From positions 1 to 64,000 of the forward strand of contig JACKCF010000001.1 of NCBI GenBank assembly GCA_020634165.1: a DNA stretch of 64,000 bases. Direction: 5' to 3'. The position numbers and the translations under genes are program-made. Below the pieces are notes generated by a model. That model ran no database searches, was not told the DNA's origin, and was given only the letters and a program-made list of their open reading frames with translations. The stretch is from Anaerolineaceae bacterium (GTDB taxonomy: Bacteria; Chloroflexota; Anaerolineae; Aggregatilineales; Phototrophicaceae). Positions 34,646 through 42,831 of this stretch are shown here, one piece after another. Every line of letters begins with the position of its first letter. Position 1 is the first letter of the stretch.

Positions 34646-35566
34646 TTACTTCACTAGGCCCAAGCGGCGAAGGTCATAAAGAATCACGCGCTCAAAGGGT
34701 TCATCGGATTGAGCCAGCACATAATGCACCCCACGCCGACCGCAGCTATCACGGATTTCATCGAGCCAGGCCCGCAGCCGATGTTCATAAACGGTGCGCA
34801 TAGTGGCATCAATAGTCACCTCCTGGGGCCGATCAGTTTCGACATCGACCAGGCGTAAATCGCCACCTAGTGGGGGCGATACCTCATCTGGCGAGAGAAT
34901 ATGCACAATCGCGACCTCGTGCCCTTTACCGAGCAGGATGTTCAGTCCATCCAGATAACCCCCAGGCGAAAACAAATCACTGAGGATGATGACCAGACCG
35001 GGCCGACGTTCCCGCAAAGCGAACTGGCGCAGCGTGTGGTTGAGGTCTGTCTGACCGGATGCCTTAAGCCCACTCAGATAACGCAGCATAGCCACGCTCT
35101 GGCCACGACCACGCGACGGGCCATACATCGGCACACGACTTTCGCTAAGAGTATTGATCGTCAGGCGGTCCCCGGTACTGAGCGAAACATAAGCCAGTCC
35201 GGCGGCGATCTTCTGGGCGAATGCGAGCTTATTGTGTTCCAGATCACCGGATTCTTCATCGCGGGGCCAGGCCATGCTGCCACTCATATCCAGCAGCAGA
35301 TGCACCGCCAGGTCTTCTTCATCTTCCAGTAGCTTGACATAAGGGCGTTCCAGGCGGGCATAGACATTCCAGTCGAGCTTCCGCAGATCGTCGCCAGGGG
35401 AATAATTGCGGTAGTCTGCGAACTCGATACTGGTGCCGCGCTTGATGCTCCGTCGTTCGCCCTTCATCGCGCCCGCCCGAATCTTGTTAGCGACCAGCAT
35501 GAGCGGGTCCAGTCGGCGGCGGACGGCTTCTGGCAGGAGTTGCTGGGAATTTGGTGGATTTGTCAT
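34646..35566 (-). CDS. DUF58 domain protein (BatB/MoxR-associated)
   Basis: A 306-residue cytoplasmic protein with the DUF58 signature: R-S-I-K-R-G-T-S-I-E-F, D-Y-R-N-Y-S-P-G-D-D-L-R-K-L-D-W-N, then a VWA-like D-M-S-G-S-M. Members partner with MoxR AAA+ ATPases and VWA proteins in a chaperone-like system that activates or assembles extracytoplasmic enzymes. The ATG at 35566 follows AGGTG. No N-terminal membrane helices are present, unlike many DUF58 proteins. It lies downstream of the three small paralogues and upstream of the GxxExxY insertion. Confidence 0.92.
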   Translation of the reverse strand: MTNPPNSQQLLPEAVRRRLDPLMLVANKIRAGAMKGERRSIKRGTSIEFADYRNYSPGDDLRKLDWNVYARLERPYVKLLEDEEDLAVHLLLDMSGSMAWPRDEESGDLEHNKLAFAQKIAAGLAYVSLSTGDRLTINTLSESRVPMYGPSRGRGQSVAMLRYLSGLKASGQTDLNHTLRQFALRERRPGLVIILSDLFSPGGYLDGLNILLGKGHEVAIVHILSPDEVSPPLGGDLRLVDVETDRPQEVTIDATMRTVYEHRLRAWLDEIRDSCGRRGVHYVLAQSDEPFERVILYDLRRLGLVK

Positions 35567-35745
35567 AAGCAATCACCTAATGTAGTCATTCAGCTATACA
35601 TCAAGTTGGGGCGCCACGCAAGGCAATACATCACCCCAGGCAGGTAATACAGACACTATGGAACACCCAAATAATGGCACTCGGCCATGTGGAAGTTATG
35701 AAGATACGGAATGGAGATTTATTACAATGGGGATGATGGGCCTTA

Positions 35746-36225
35746 TTAGCGAGATAGGAAGTCCATCTCAGTTCGACGCTGGTTGAGCCAGTCTTCGGCA
35801 CTGGCATTGTCGTTGAACAGCAAAATGCTCTGCTGCAAATTGGGCTTGGTCAGGCGGCGAATGATGCTTTGCAAAGTACGAGTGATTGCATTGTCACCAG
35901 TAATGACCGCAACAGACTGACGGATGCTTGCCGGCGTCTGTTGAACAGTTTCATAGGTGCGCAGTGCCGCATAAGGACCGAAGCTGCATCCTCGCAGATC
36001 ATAAAGGCAGACCAGATGCCGCTGCTCCGCAGATGCCAACAAATCACGTTCAGTCGCAATCTGGGACCAGGCATTCATGGTATCTGAACGTGTGTCTTCA
36101 AAAATGTAAATTTCGGTGCCATCAGCCCGTACATAAAATGTCAAACCCCATAAGCGCTTGAGGTTTGTCACGCCCGTTTGCGTCAGTGGGCGGGCAGGCA
36201 AAGGCTGCTGATGCGATATGGACAA
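35746..36225 (-). CDS. Small STAS-like protein, paralogue A (divergent)
   Basis: A 159-residue protein with the same length and layout as its two upstream neighbours, but divergent: T-E-I-Y-I-F-E-D-T-R-S-D-T-M at the position of their I-D-V-Y-x-x-x-D-[ST]-R-R-x-T-I, and D-L-R-G-C-S-F-G-P-Y for their middle strand. It starts at TTG, supported by GGAG 7 bases upstream; the next ATG (35-40 codons later) would remove conserved parts. The last helix is A-S-A-E-D-W-L-N. The fold resembles STAS/SpoIIAA proteins. Third of three paralogues between MoxR and DUF58. Confidence 0.65.
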   Translation of the reverse strand: MSISHQQPLPARPLTQTGVTNLKRLWGLTFYVRADGTEIYIFEDTRSDTMNAWSQIATERDLLASAEQRHLVCLYDLRGCSFGPYAALRTYETVQQTPASIRQSVAVITGDNAITRTLQSIIRRLTKPNLQQSILLFNDNASAEDWLNQRRTEMDFLSR

Positions 36226-36394
36226 AATGTGTCTCCGGTAAATCTGGCTCGGTTCCAGGCAAGATACCCGCTGGTTCTATAACTATATATTACAACATTA
36301 GCAAGTTGTTCGGTAGAGCGAACAATTGAGCTTTTGTTAGGAAAGTCACTTATATAGGTACTTTCAAACCGAAAATAATGGACAATTACGCCGT

Positions 36395-36829
36395 TTAGCC
36401 CATTGGTTTCTTTGCTTCTATACGTGCTCGTTCTTCGCGTAACCAGGCAACCGCCTCATCAACATCGTTGAAGAAACGGCTGGTTGCGCGGTTGTTGCTG
36501 CCGATACGATTGAGAAGTCCGCGCACCAATGTCATTACAATCGACTGCGAAAATACCATCGCGGACGATTCTTCGATCTTAGATGCAACCTGACGGGTCA
36601 GGTCTTTAGCCCGTGAAATGGCGTAAGGGCTAGGGAACGCACCTTCTGTCGTTTCGTACAACGAGTAGTAGTGCTCACCGCGTTCGATGGCTTCTAATCG
36701 ACGCGATAGGGCGACTTCGTACCATTCGTCTATGGTCGCGCGGCGCGTATCAGGAATGACGTAGACATCGATAAAGCCATCTATCGTCCTGAACTCAAAA
36801 CTACTGATCTGCTCTTGTGAGGTTGTCAT
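36395..36829 (-). CDS. Small STAS-like protein, paralogue B
   Basis: A 144-residue soluble protein. F-R-T-I-D-G-F-I-D-V-Y-V-I and D-T-R-R-A-T-I-D-E-W open it; P-S-P-Y-A-I-S-R-A-K lies in the middle; the end is F-F-N-D-V-D-E-A-V-A-W-L-R-E-E-R-A-R, a final helix like that of STAS proteins. It is closely related to its neighbour at 36894: many positions are shared over the whole length, including F-R-T-I-D-x-F-I-D-V-Y, H-Y-Y-[ST]-[LI]-Y and [LI]-R-E-E. The duplication is therefore recent compared with paralogue A. Not seen as a named family. Confidence 0.65.
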   Translation of the reverse strand: MTTSQEQISSFEFRTIDGFIDVYVIPDTRRATIDEWYEVALSRRLEAIERGEHYYSLYETTEGAFPSPYAISRAKDLTRQVASKIEESSAMVFSQSIVMTLVRGLLNRIGSNNRATSRFFNDVDEAVAWLREERARIEAKKPMG

Positions 36830-36893
36830 TTGTTATTTGATCCCGTAAGCAATGCAAGGGCAGTTGCCCTGTAACCTGTTAAGCCATACACCA

Positions 36894-37340
36894 CTAATCT
36901 GGAGCTGTCAGATTAGTTGCTTCCAAGCGGGCCTGTTCTTCACGTATCCATGCTACTGCGGCATCTATATCACTGAAGAACATGTTCTTTACGTGTCCAG
37001 ATGATGGCATCAAATTGAGGATGCTGCGGACAAAACTCATAATGAACGAAGTGGACGTCACAATCGCACAGGACTGGTCAATAGTGTTGCCAATCTGGCG
37101 CGCTACTTCGCCTGCCTTGGAGATGGCATACGGTGTTGGCAGGGTTGCACTGCTAACATCATATATTGTGTAGTAGTGCTCAAGGGTGTCTATAGCAAGC
37201 TGGTGACGTTCGTAGGCTTTGGCAATATAGGCATCAATCGTATCACGTCGAGAATCGGCCATTATGTAGACATCGATGAAATCGTCGATGGTACGAAAGC
37301 TAAAAGTGCCTTGTTTTGATTGTGTAGTGGTCTCTGACAC
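36894..37340 (-). CDS. Small STAS-like protein, paralogue C
   Basis: A 148-residue soluble protein, first of the three after MoxR. It reads F-R-T-I-D-D-F-I-D-V-Y-I-M-A-D-S-R-R, then H-Y-Y-T-I-Y-D-V, then F-F-S-D-I-D-A-A-V-A-W-I-R-E-E-Q-A. Start is GTG at 37340, upstream of a Ser/Thr-rich lead (S-E-T-T-T-Q-S). The gap to MoxR is about 160 bases with no strong terminator, so co-transcription with MoxR is likely but not certain. A possible role is an adaptor or partner-switch for the MoxR machinery (inference). Confidence 0.65.
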   Translation of the reverse strand: MSETTTQSKQGTFSFRTIDDFIDVYIMADSRRDTIDAYIAKAYERHQLAIDTLEHYYTIYDVSSATLPTPYAISKAGEVARQIGNTIDQSCAIVTSTSFIMSFVRSILNLMPSSGHVKNMFFSDIDAAVAWIREEQARLEATNLTAPD

Positions 37341-37499
37341 AAACGCGCTCTTTTCAGATTGGGATACACCATACCCCTAGTGTATTCATATTCACATGCC
37401 AGGAAGCTTAAGGACTATTGTGGCACGACAAAAAAGGTAGCACGCTATGGGTGATGTTAAGGTGCAGCTTGCAGGGGCAGATAAAGCCAGTTAAACGAA

Positions 37500-38504
37500 C
37501 TATTTTTTCACAGTTTTCAGCAGGTCCGCGATGATGGCATCAGTCGAGACAGCCTCAGCCTGTCCTTCAAAATTCAGCAGAATGCGGTGGCGCAAACTGG
37601 CCATCGCAACCGCAGCAACATCCTCAAAAGATACGTTGTAGCGGCCCTCGAGCAAGGCATTGACTTTCGCACCGATTATCAGGGCCTGGGCACCGCGCGG
37701 CGATGCCCCGACTTGCACATACTGGCGCACCATCACGGTGGATAGGTCACTATCGGGATGGGTCGCAACAATCAGACGCGCGACATATTCACTGACATGC
37801 GGTGCAATTGGCGTACTCAAAGCCAGATGCCCCATCTGGTTGACCTGTTGGGCGCTGGCGACGGTATTGGCTTCCGGCTCATCCACGCCTGTGGTGCGCT
37901 CCAGGATCGTAACGAGGTCTTCCACAGCCGGGAAAGTGACGTTCACTTTAAACAGGAACCGATCCAACTGCGCTTCTGGCAGCGGGTAGGTGCCTTCCAT
38001 TTCGAGCGGGTTCTGGGTGGCGAGCACGAAGAACGGCTTTTCCAGATCATAGCGCCGACCAGCGACTGTAACGGTCTTTTCCTGCATAGCTTCCAGCATG
38101 GCCGATTGCGTCTTGGGCGTGGCACGGTTGATTTCATCGGCCAGCACCAGATTGGCGAAGATCGGCCCTGGTTGGAAGCGAAATTCGCGGCGGCCCTCTT
38201 CCGTTTCTTCAAGGATGTCCGTACCGACAATATCGGCGGGCATCAGATCAGGCGTGAACTGAATGCGCGAAAAGTTCAGGTCGAGGACATCGGCCAGAGT
38301 GCGGATGAGCATCGTTTTGCCCAATCCGGGGACGCCTTCTAATAAGGCATGGCGGCCTGCCAGAATGCAGATGATGGCACTGCGGACGACATCTTTCTGG
38401 CCCACAATGACCTTGCCAACTTCCTGTTCAATTGCCTGGGCCAGGTTGGCGAACTCATCCAGTTGCATATCAGGGGGCATGGCCGGGGCAGCGGCATCGG
38501 TCAT
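37500..38504 (-). CDS. MoxR family AAA+ ATPase
   Basis: A 334-residue AAA+ ATPase that works with DUF58 and VWA proteins as a maturation or chaperone system. Walker A G-V-P-G-L-G-K-T (about residue 47), Walker B V-L-A-D-E-I-N-R, sensor 1 A-T-Q-N-P near residue 148, arginine-finger region E-A-Q-L-D-R-F, and sensor 2 S-P-R-G-A-Q-A-L. All are intact. ATG at 38513 lies too close to the AAAGG site; ATG at 38504 has 9-base spacing and is preferred. It heads the minus-strand set that runs through the paralogues to DUF58 and the VWA gene. Confidence 0.95.
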   Translation of the reverse strand: MTDAAAPAMPPDMQLDEFANLAQAIEQEVGKVIVGQKDVVRSAIICILAGRHALLEGVPGLGKTMLIRTLADVLDLNFSRIQFTPDLMPADIVGTDILEETEEGRREFRFQPGPIFANLVLADEINRATPKTQSAMLEAMQEKTVTVAGRRYDLEKPFFVLATQNPLEMEGTYPLPEAQLDRFLFKVNVTFPAVEDLVTILERTTGVDEPEANTVASAQQVNQMGHLALSTPIAPHVSEYVARLIVATHPDSDLSTVMVRQYVQVGASPRGAQALIIGAKVNALLEGRYNVSFEDVAAVAMASLRHRILLNFEGQAEAVSTDAIIADLLKTVKK

Positions 38505-38600
38505 GGGGATCATCCTTTAGATAGTTGGTTGCTTCATCGGTCCTATTATAACGTGCTTTGGCAGCACCCAGGCCATAGCAAAAAAGAGCACTGTAAACAG

Positions 38601-38632
38601 AACGCCACCCGTCTCATCAGACGAGTGGCGTT
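38601..38632 (-). terminator. Strong hairpin between the nucleosidase-like gene and MoxR
   Basis: Long stem AACGCCAC and CGTCT, interrupted by one mismatch, closing on a 4-base CATC loop. The T-run is not immediate on either side, so termination may need other factors. Confidence 0.55.
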
Positions 38633-38703
38633 TGCTTCCAAACGCATGCGCATCTTAGCGCATTACATTGAAGAATCGGTGAAGAATGGGATATGCAGAA
38701 GCT

Positions 38704-38752
38704 GTAGGGACCTGGCATGCCAGGCCTGGGACAAGACATGTCTTGCCCCTAC
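38704..38752 (+). repeat. Compound palindromic repeat, best-preserved copy
   Basis: GTAGGG, then perfect 14-bp palindrome CCTGGCATGCCAGG, then perfect 14-bp palindrome CAAGACATGTCTTG, then CCCCTAC. The outer GTAGGG and CCCTAC are also complementary. Homologous copies or halves lie at 5556, 16319 and 21160. Confidence 0.7.
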
Positions 38753-38780
38753 GATACGACAGCTCAACGACGGTTCTTCA

Positions 38781-39716
38781 CTAACCCTGTTCAGCCCATG
38801 CCGAAAGGAAATCCATGACGACCAGCGCAGCGTTATCGGCTGCGATGGAGAAGAAGGTACCCATCTCGTTGGCGCCTTCGCCACCCCCCGCCAGGTCAGA
38901 CAGGCTGCGGAAACCAATAAAGGGGATATTGTTAGAGTAGGCAACCATCGCGGCGGAAGCTGTTTCCATGTCGAGTACAGCCGCCTCAAAGGTCGCGAAG
39001 GCATACTCACGGAACTCGGCATTATCGACAAACACCGGACCCGACACACCATTGCCACCGACGATCAGATCAGGTGCTTCCGTCAGGCAGACTTCATCGG
39101 CGTTGCATTGCAGCAGATCAGCTTCCAGGGTGGCTTCTATCGACTGGGCGACGGCAAACATAGCAGGGTCAACCTCAAACCAGAATTTGGATTCACCCTC
39201 TGGCATGCTGTCGCTATAGACCGTAACCGGACGCGGGAACATCATGCCAAAATTATCGAAGTTGTACTCAAACATGCCCGTATTGCTGAACTCGTCAGGA
39301 GCCGTTTCACGGGCATATTCCATTTCCAGATACTGGCCCCATTGCTGCGGGACGACGACATCGCCAATCCGCAGCGACGGATCAACGCCGCCTGCGATGC
39401 CACTAAAAATAATATGCGTGATATTGAAATGGTCGATGGCTGACTGGATGGTCATGGCGGTATTGACTGTGCTGACGCCGCTGAGGAACAGGACGACATC
39501 GTTACCCATCAGTGTGCCAGTGGTAAAAGTGACGCCATTGATAGTGTAGGTATCGGCAACTTCAGCTTCCTGGAGCATGAGCACGATTTCCGGCCCAAAG
39601 GCGGACACGATGGCCAGACGCGGTGTACTATCTAATGCTTCTGCCTGGGCAAATGCGGGAACGGACGTGGCGAGCAAGAGCATGACGACGACACAGATGA
39701 CGAGCCATTTTTTCAT
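38781..39716 (-). CDS. Secreted MTA/SAH-nucleosidase-like protein (PNP_UDP_1 fold)
   Basis: A 311-residue protein with a clear signal peptide (K-K-W-L-V-I-C-V-V-V-M-L-L-L-A-T, cleavage near A-F-A-Q). The mature part has the nucleoside phosphorylase/MTAN plan: R-L-A-I-V-S-A-F-G-P-E, F-S-G-I-A-G-G-V-D, R-I-G-D-V-V-V-P, D-M-E-T-A-S-A-A-M-V (substrate ribose Glu) and F-R-S-L-S-D-L-A-G-G (catalytic Asp). MTAN is normally cytosolic, so an exported form is unusual; secreted relatives are sometimes described as nucleoside-scavenging or storage proteins. It lies directly upstream of MoxR with a hairpin between. Confidence 0.85.
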   Translation of the reverse strand: MKKWLVICVVVMLLLATSVPAFAQAEALDSTPRLAIVSAFGPEIVLMLQEAEVADTYTINGVTFTTGTLMGNDVVLFLSGVSTVNTAMTIQSAIDHFNITHIIFSGIAGGVDPSLRIGDVVVPQQWGQYLEMEYARETAPDEFSNTGMFEYNFDNFGMMFPRPVTVYSDSMPEGESKFWFEVDPAMFAVAQSIEATLEADLLQCNADEVCLTEAPDLIVGGNGVSGPVFVDNAEFREYAFATFEAAVLDMETASAAMVAYSNNIPFIGFRSLSDLAGGGEGANEMGTFFSIAADNAALVVMDFLSAWAEQG

Positions 39717-39935
39717 TGCGATCTATCTCCCCAAAGTTTGATCAGTATGTGGATGTTGCACTCATGTGCAGGTCGATCATAGCGGGGAGGCAGGAGCAAA
39801 GCTTGTATGAGGTGTGACGATCTATCGCCATGCATTTTCAGGCGATATGCCCAAAGCTTCATGCGGATTATCTAAGCTTTCAGGCGAGATGCACAATGGG
39901 TCGTCGGTGATGCCGACAAGCCCTGTAAGACAGCG

Positions 39936-40790
39936 TCAGACCAGGGTGTTATTCAGGAAGTCGCGTATGATCTGGCTGACAGCCTGCGGAATCACCATCG
40001 GGAACAGGTGCTCCTGCTCCTGTAGCTGCACATAGGTCGCACTGGGGACAATTTCCTGCACTTCGCGGAAGGTCTTGGGTACAAAGGCATTACTGTCTTC
40101 CGCCTGAATGAACAGCGTCGGCAGCAAGCCGTTAAGCTGCGGCAGCAGGTCATACAGCGGCGTGTAGGCGGCATAATAGTAAGCTTCCCAGGCCGGGGAA
40201 AAACGCAGTTCACGGGGCCCACCATTGTCCGATGTCGAGACAGTGCCGAACTCGGCATAGTTGCGCAGGGCCTGTTCATCCCATTGGCTGAACACTTTTT
40301 TGCTGCGCAGGTGCTTTTCCGCAGCTTCGACAGAGGCGAAGGCATTGATACGGTGTTGAGCCGCTTCCACCATTGGGATGCGCTCGGCCATTCCTGCACG
40401 GACTGCCGCCTGGAGTGCTTTGCCCAAATCTTGCAGCAAAATGGTCGGGTCAAGCAAAATCAGGTGTGTGAAGCGCTCTGGCTGCTTGAGGGCGGCCAAC
40501 ACAGAGGCCACAGCACCCATCGAGTGCCCGACCGCCACCACTTTATCCAGACCATGTTCGTCCATGCCCGCAAGGATGTCATCGGCCATGATGTCCCATT
40601 CATTGGTGCCAAACGCAGGCGCAGGGATGCCATCCCATAGTGCACGCGGCGGCAGCGATACCACCCGATAATCCGCAAAGAAGGGTTGCAGCAGCGGAAT
40701 GTAAATTTCTGGGACGAAGCCATTGGCAATAGCAAAGTGCATCACGGGCGCTTCGGGCGCGCCACCAAGCTCGACGAGTGGCTGGGACAT
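39936..40790 (-). CDS. Alpha/beta hydrolase
   Basis: A 284-residue cytoplasmic alpha/beta hydrolase. The nucleophile elbow is V-G-H-S-M-G-A; G-M-D-E-H-G-L precedes it. F-I-Q-A-E-D-S-N-A-F supplies the acid, and the C-terminal E-Q-E-H-L-F-P the histidine. This is typical of small-molecule esterases or lyases; no substrate can be assigned. ATG at 40790 has AGGAAAG upstream, whereas the ATG at 40811 overlaps the predicted -10 element. The gene ends near a pair of short direct repeats (39836 and 39878). Confidence 0.8.
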   Translation of the reverse strand: MSQPLVELGGAPEAPVMHFAIANGFVPEIYIPLLQPFFADYRVVSLPPRALWDGIPAPAFGTNEWDIMADDILAGMDEHGLDKVVAVGHSMGAVASVLAALKQPERFTHLILLDPTILLQDLGKALQAAVRAGMAERIPMVEAAQHRINAFASVEAAEKHLRSKKVFSQWDEQALRNYAEFGTVSTSDNGGPRELRFSPAWEAYYYAAYTPLYDLLPQLNGLLPTLFIQAEDSNAFVPKTFREVQEIVPSATYVQLQEQEHLFPMVIPQAVSQIIRDFLNNTLV

Positions 40791-40812
40791 AGGGCTTTCC
40801 TGCGAGGTCATG

Positions 40813-40818
40813 ATTATA
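40813..40818 (-). promoter_or_regulatory. Predicted -10 element (TATAAT) of the hydrolase gene
   Basis: TATAAT on the minus strand, giving a short leader of about 16 bases with the AGGAAAG ribosome site. The -35 match is weak. Confidence 0.4.
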
Positions 40819-40886
40819 CGTGCGCTAGTTTACCATGTGGTGATAACCAACCCTATCCCCAGGCGGACCGTCAATGACTATTCTGC

Positions 40887-41297
40887 TTATTGATTGGTGG
40901 CTTCGTGAATGTCCAGGCTCTCACGCACGAGGTCGAAATAAGGCTGCAAAGCATCTGTATCATCGCTCTCGGACATGCCGCGCAGATAAATGTGCGTCGA
41001 GTCCATTTGTGCTATATCTTCCAGCAGTGGCGTGACATCATCGTCGAAGGGCTGGGCACGGACTTCGATGCGCAGGGTATCATCGTCGCTGATGAAAGCC
41101 AGCCAGGGTGGTGCTCCGGCGATGCTGAGTTTGACGACGCGCCAGCCGCGCGGGTAGCGCACGGTAAACTGTGCTGTTTCGACCGTGTTCTCAGTGATGG
41201 TGATTGGCGGTCCTGGCGTGAACGATAATTGCGGCGGAACCTGCGCCGGAACGCAGGCCGCCAGCAAAAATAACAGTACCGCCAGGGTAAATCGCAT
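40887..41297 (-). CDS. Small lipoprotein
   Basis: A 136-residue lipoprotein. Signal peptide R-F-T-L-A-V-L-L-F-L-L-A-A with lipobox L-A-A-C at residue 16. The mature part is beta-rich (V-E-T-A-Q-F-T-V-R-Y-P-R-G-W, like PsbP/LpqN-type domains) and has T-H-I-Y-L-R-G-M. It starts 7 bases after the stop of the upstream gene (41305), so the two are coupled and probably form a surface pair. The frame extends upstream to 41369 but has no good start there. Confidence 0.78.
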   Translation of the reverse strand: MRFTLAVLLFLLAACVPAQVPPQLSFTPGPPITITENTVETAQFTVRYPRGWRVVKLSIAGAPPWLAFISDDDTLRIEVRAQPFDDDVTPLLEDIAQMDSTHIYLRGMSESDDTDALQPYFDLVRESLDIHEATNQ

Positions 41298-41304
41298 GGT
41301 TAAT

Positions 41305-41814
41305 CTAGGGGGCGCTGTTGGGCGCGTCATCCTGGGCCAGACCGCTGAGGCCCGCGTTAGGCAGGTCACAACTCACAAAACCGGACCAGCGCACAATTTC
41401 CCAGGTTTCGCTTTCGCCATCGGTTTTTTCCACGCGGGTATAGATGCACACGCCGCTAAAACCCTGGTCTTCTTCCCAGGTGGCGATGAGCTGTACATCC
41501 CAGGCATTGGGGCCATCCGGCTGTGCGCGCCGATACACCGCATTCAGGAAGTTGCCCCATTCTGATGGTGAGTAATCATCCACACAGGCACTGACGCTGC
41601 CATCACGGCAGTTATCCGCGACGTAGTTTTTCAACTCCGCACTCAGGTGGCTCATGGCGATTTCGTCATTGCCTTTCCCGGCAGCATTCACAAATTCGAT
41701 AGCAGCGGCATAGGCCGGATTGGTCTCCTGCGGGACCAGCAAAGCCGTAATCACCACTACAGCGACAAGCCCAATCAGCACCGCAACCACGACCACCGGA
41801 TTCAACTTACGCAT
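41305..41814 (-). CDS. Membrane-anchored extracytoplasmic protein
   Basis: A 169-residue protein with one N-terminal membrane helix (V-V-V-V-A-V-L-I-G-L-V-A-V-V-V-I). The extracytoplasmic part has four or five Cys residues (D-N-C-R-D-G-S, S-A-C-V-D-D, V-C-I-Y, F-V-S-C-D), which suggests disulfides. It opens with A-A-A-I-E-F-V-N-A-A-G-K-G-N-D-E, a helical start reminiscent of DUF4878/lumazine-binding-like domains. ATG at 41814 follows GAGAA. Operon with the lipoprotein gene at 40887. Divergent from the membrane protein at 42048. Confidence 0.65.
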   Translation of the reverse strand: MRKLNPVVVVAVLIGLVAVVVITALLVPQETNPAYAAAIEFVNAAGKGNDEIAMSHLSAELKNYVADNCRDGSVSACVDDYSPSEWGNFLNAVYRRAQPDGPNAWDVQLIATWEEDQGFSGVCIYTRVEKTDGESETWEIVRWSGFVSCDLPNAGLSGLAQDDAPNSAP

Positions 41815-42047
41815 GAAGTTCTCATTTCTTGGCAAGAATTCGTTTATAGCTGGCTAGCATCATACGAATAAGCTCTGACTGTCGCAAGAGTCCGCCAGAT
41901 GAACGCCGGATGAACGTCCGCTCGAATACGACGTTTAACCTGCGTTTGGACTGCGCGAGTTGCGTATTTGGGGGCAAATGTGGTGTATAGTTAATGTGTG
42001 GGTCTGCCCAAATACCCACCTTCCGCTCATAGTGGGGGTAAATACCC

Positions 42048-42728
42048 ATGATCAGACGTTCATCCAATCACAATGCCCATTTTTTATTTGACTGGTTACG
42101 AACGATGCTGCTGACCCAATGGGGTGGCATCGTTGCAGTGGTGGCTCTGTTCCTGTTCCTTTACCAGCCCCTGCGGGGCGATGCACTCATTTTGAGCTTT
42201 GTGGGCGTGCTGACTTTTACATTTATTCTGGGGCAAAATCAGCAGCATTTCCTCGCAAATCGCAGCCGCGAACCTTTTGATAACTGGACGTTGGCAAGCA
42301 TCATTGGTGGCCTGGTTAGCGTATGGCCTGTGACGCTCTTTTTCGGCGAAGTTAACAGCATCCTGCGCTATCTCGGCTGGCAAGAGATGTTGAGCGGTCT
42401 GCAAAGCATTGTGCCGCATACCATGCTCTTCCTGTTCACCCTCATCGGTATTATGCAATATTTCAGGCTGCGTCAGTACTATGACCATGCTTGGCTGTGG
42501 ATACTGGCGAATATCGTCGGCGGCATGATGTACCTGACTTTCATCAACGTCAGCGATGTGCCGCAGTTGATCGTCATGCTGACGCTTTCCATGCTGGCCC
42601 AGCACATCGTCACCGGTGTCGCGCTGCTGTATTTGTTCCAGCAGGATAGCGAACCGGAAGATGGCCTGCGCGATTATGCCCATGCCTATGTGGAACTATA
42701 TACGCAGGATGAGCGTCCTTACGAATAG
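42048..42728 (+). CDS. Polytopic membrane protein, paralogue 1
   Basis: A 226-residue protein with about six membrane helices (G-G-I-V-A-V-V-A-L-F-L-F-L-Y; S-F-V-G-V-L-T-F-T-F-I-L; L-F-L-F-T-L-I-G-I-M; V-M-L-T-L-S-M-L-A-Q). It holds D-H-A-W-L-W-I-L-A-N-I-V-G-G, a motif shared with the next gene. The C-terminus is a short acidic cytoplasmic tail. No family recognised. Short repeats (A-A-A-T-A-C-C-C twice in the DNA) precede the ATG. Likely a paired membrane complex with the gene at 42832. Confidence 0.65.
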   Translation: MIRRSSNHNAHFLFDWLRTMLLTQWGGIVAVVALFLFLYQPLRGDALILSFVGVLTFTFILGQNQQHFLANRSREPFDNWTLASIIGGLVSVWPVTLFFGEVNSILRYLGWQEMLSGLQSIVPHTMLFLFTLIGIMQYFRLRQYYDHAWLWILANIVGGMMYLTFINVSDVPQLIVMLTLSMLAQHIVTGVALLYLFQQDSEPEDGLRDYAHAYVELYTQDERPYE

Positions 42729-42831
42729 AACATAACGCTCGATCACACGACGAGATCAGCAACACATCGGGTTGCACAACCTGTACGCTTTCCGTTCTAG
42801 CCAGGCTCAAAAACACAGGGGAAGACATCCT

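Noticed and set aside
35580..35740. A possible tRNA or small RNA upstream of DUF58
   Set aside because: No cloverleaf or T-loop consensus was found; the stretch is low in structure.
38349..39443. A 364-codon plus-strand open frame across MoxR, the gap and the nucleosidase gene
   Set aside because: It is antisense to two clear genes and runs through a hairpin and a repeat; nothing in its translation is protein-like.
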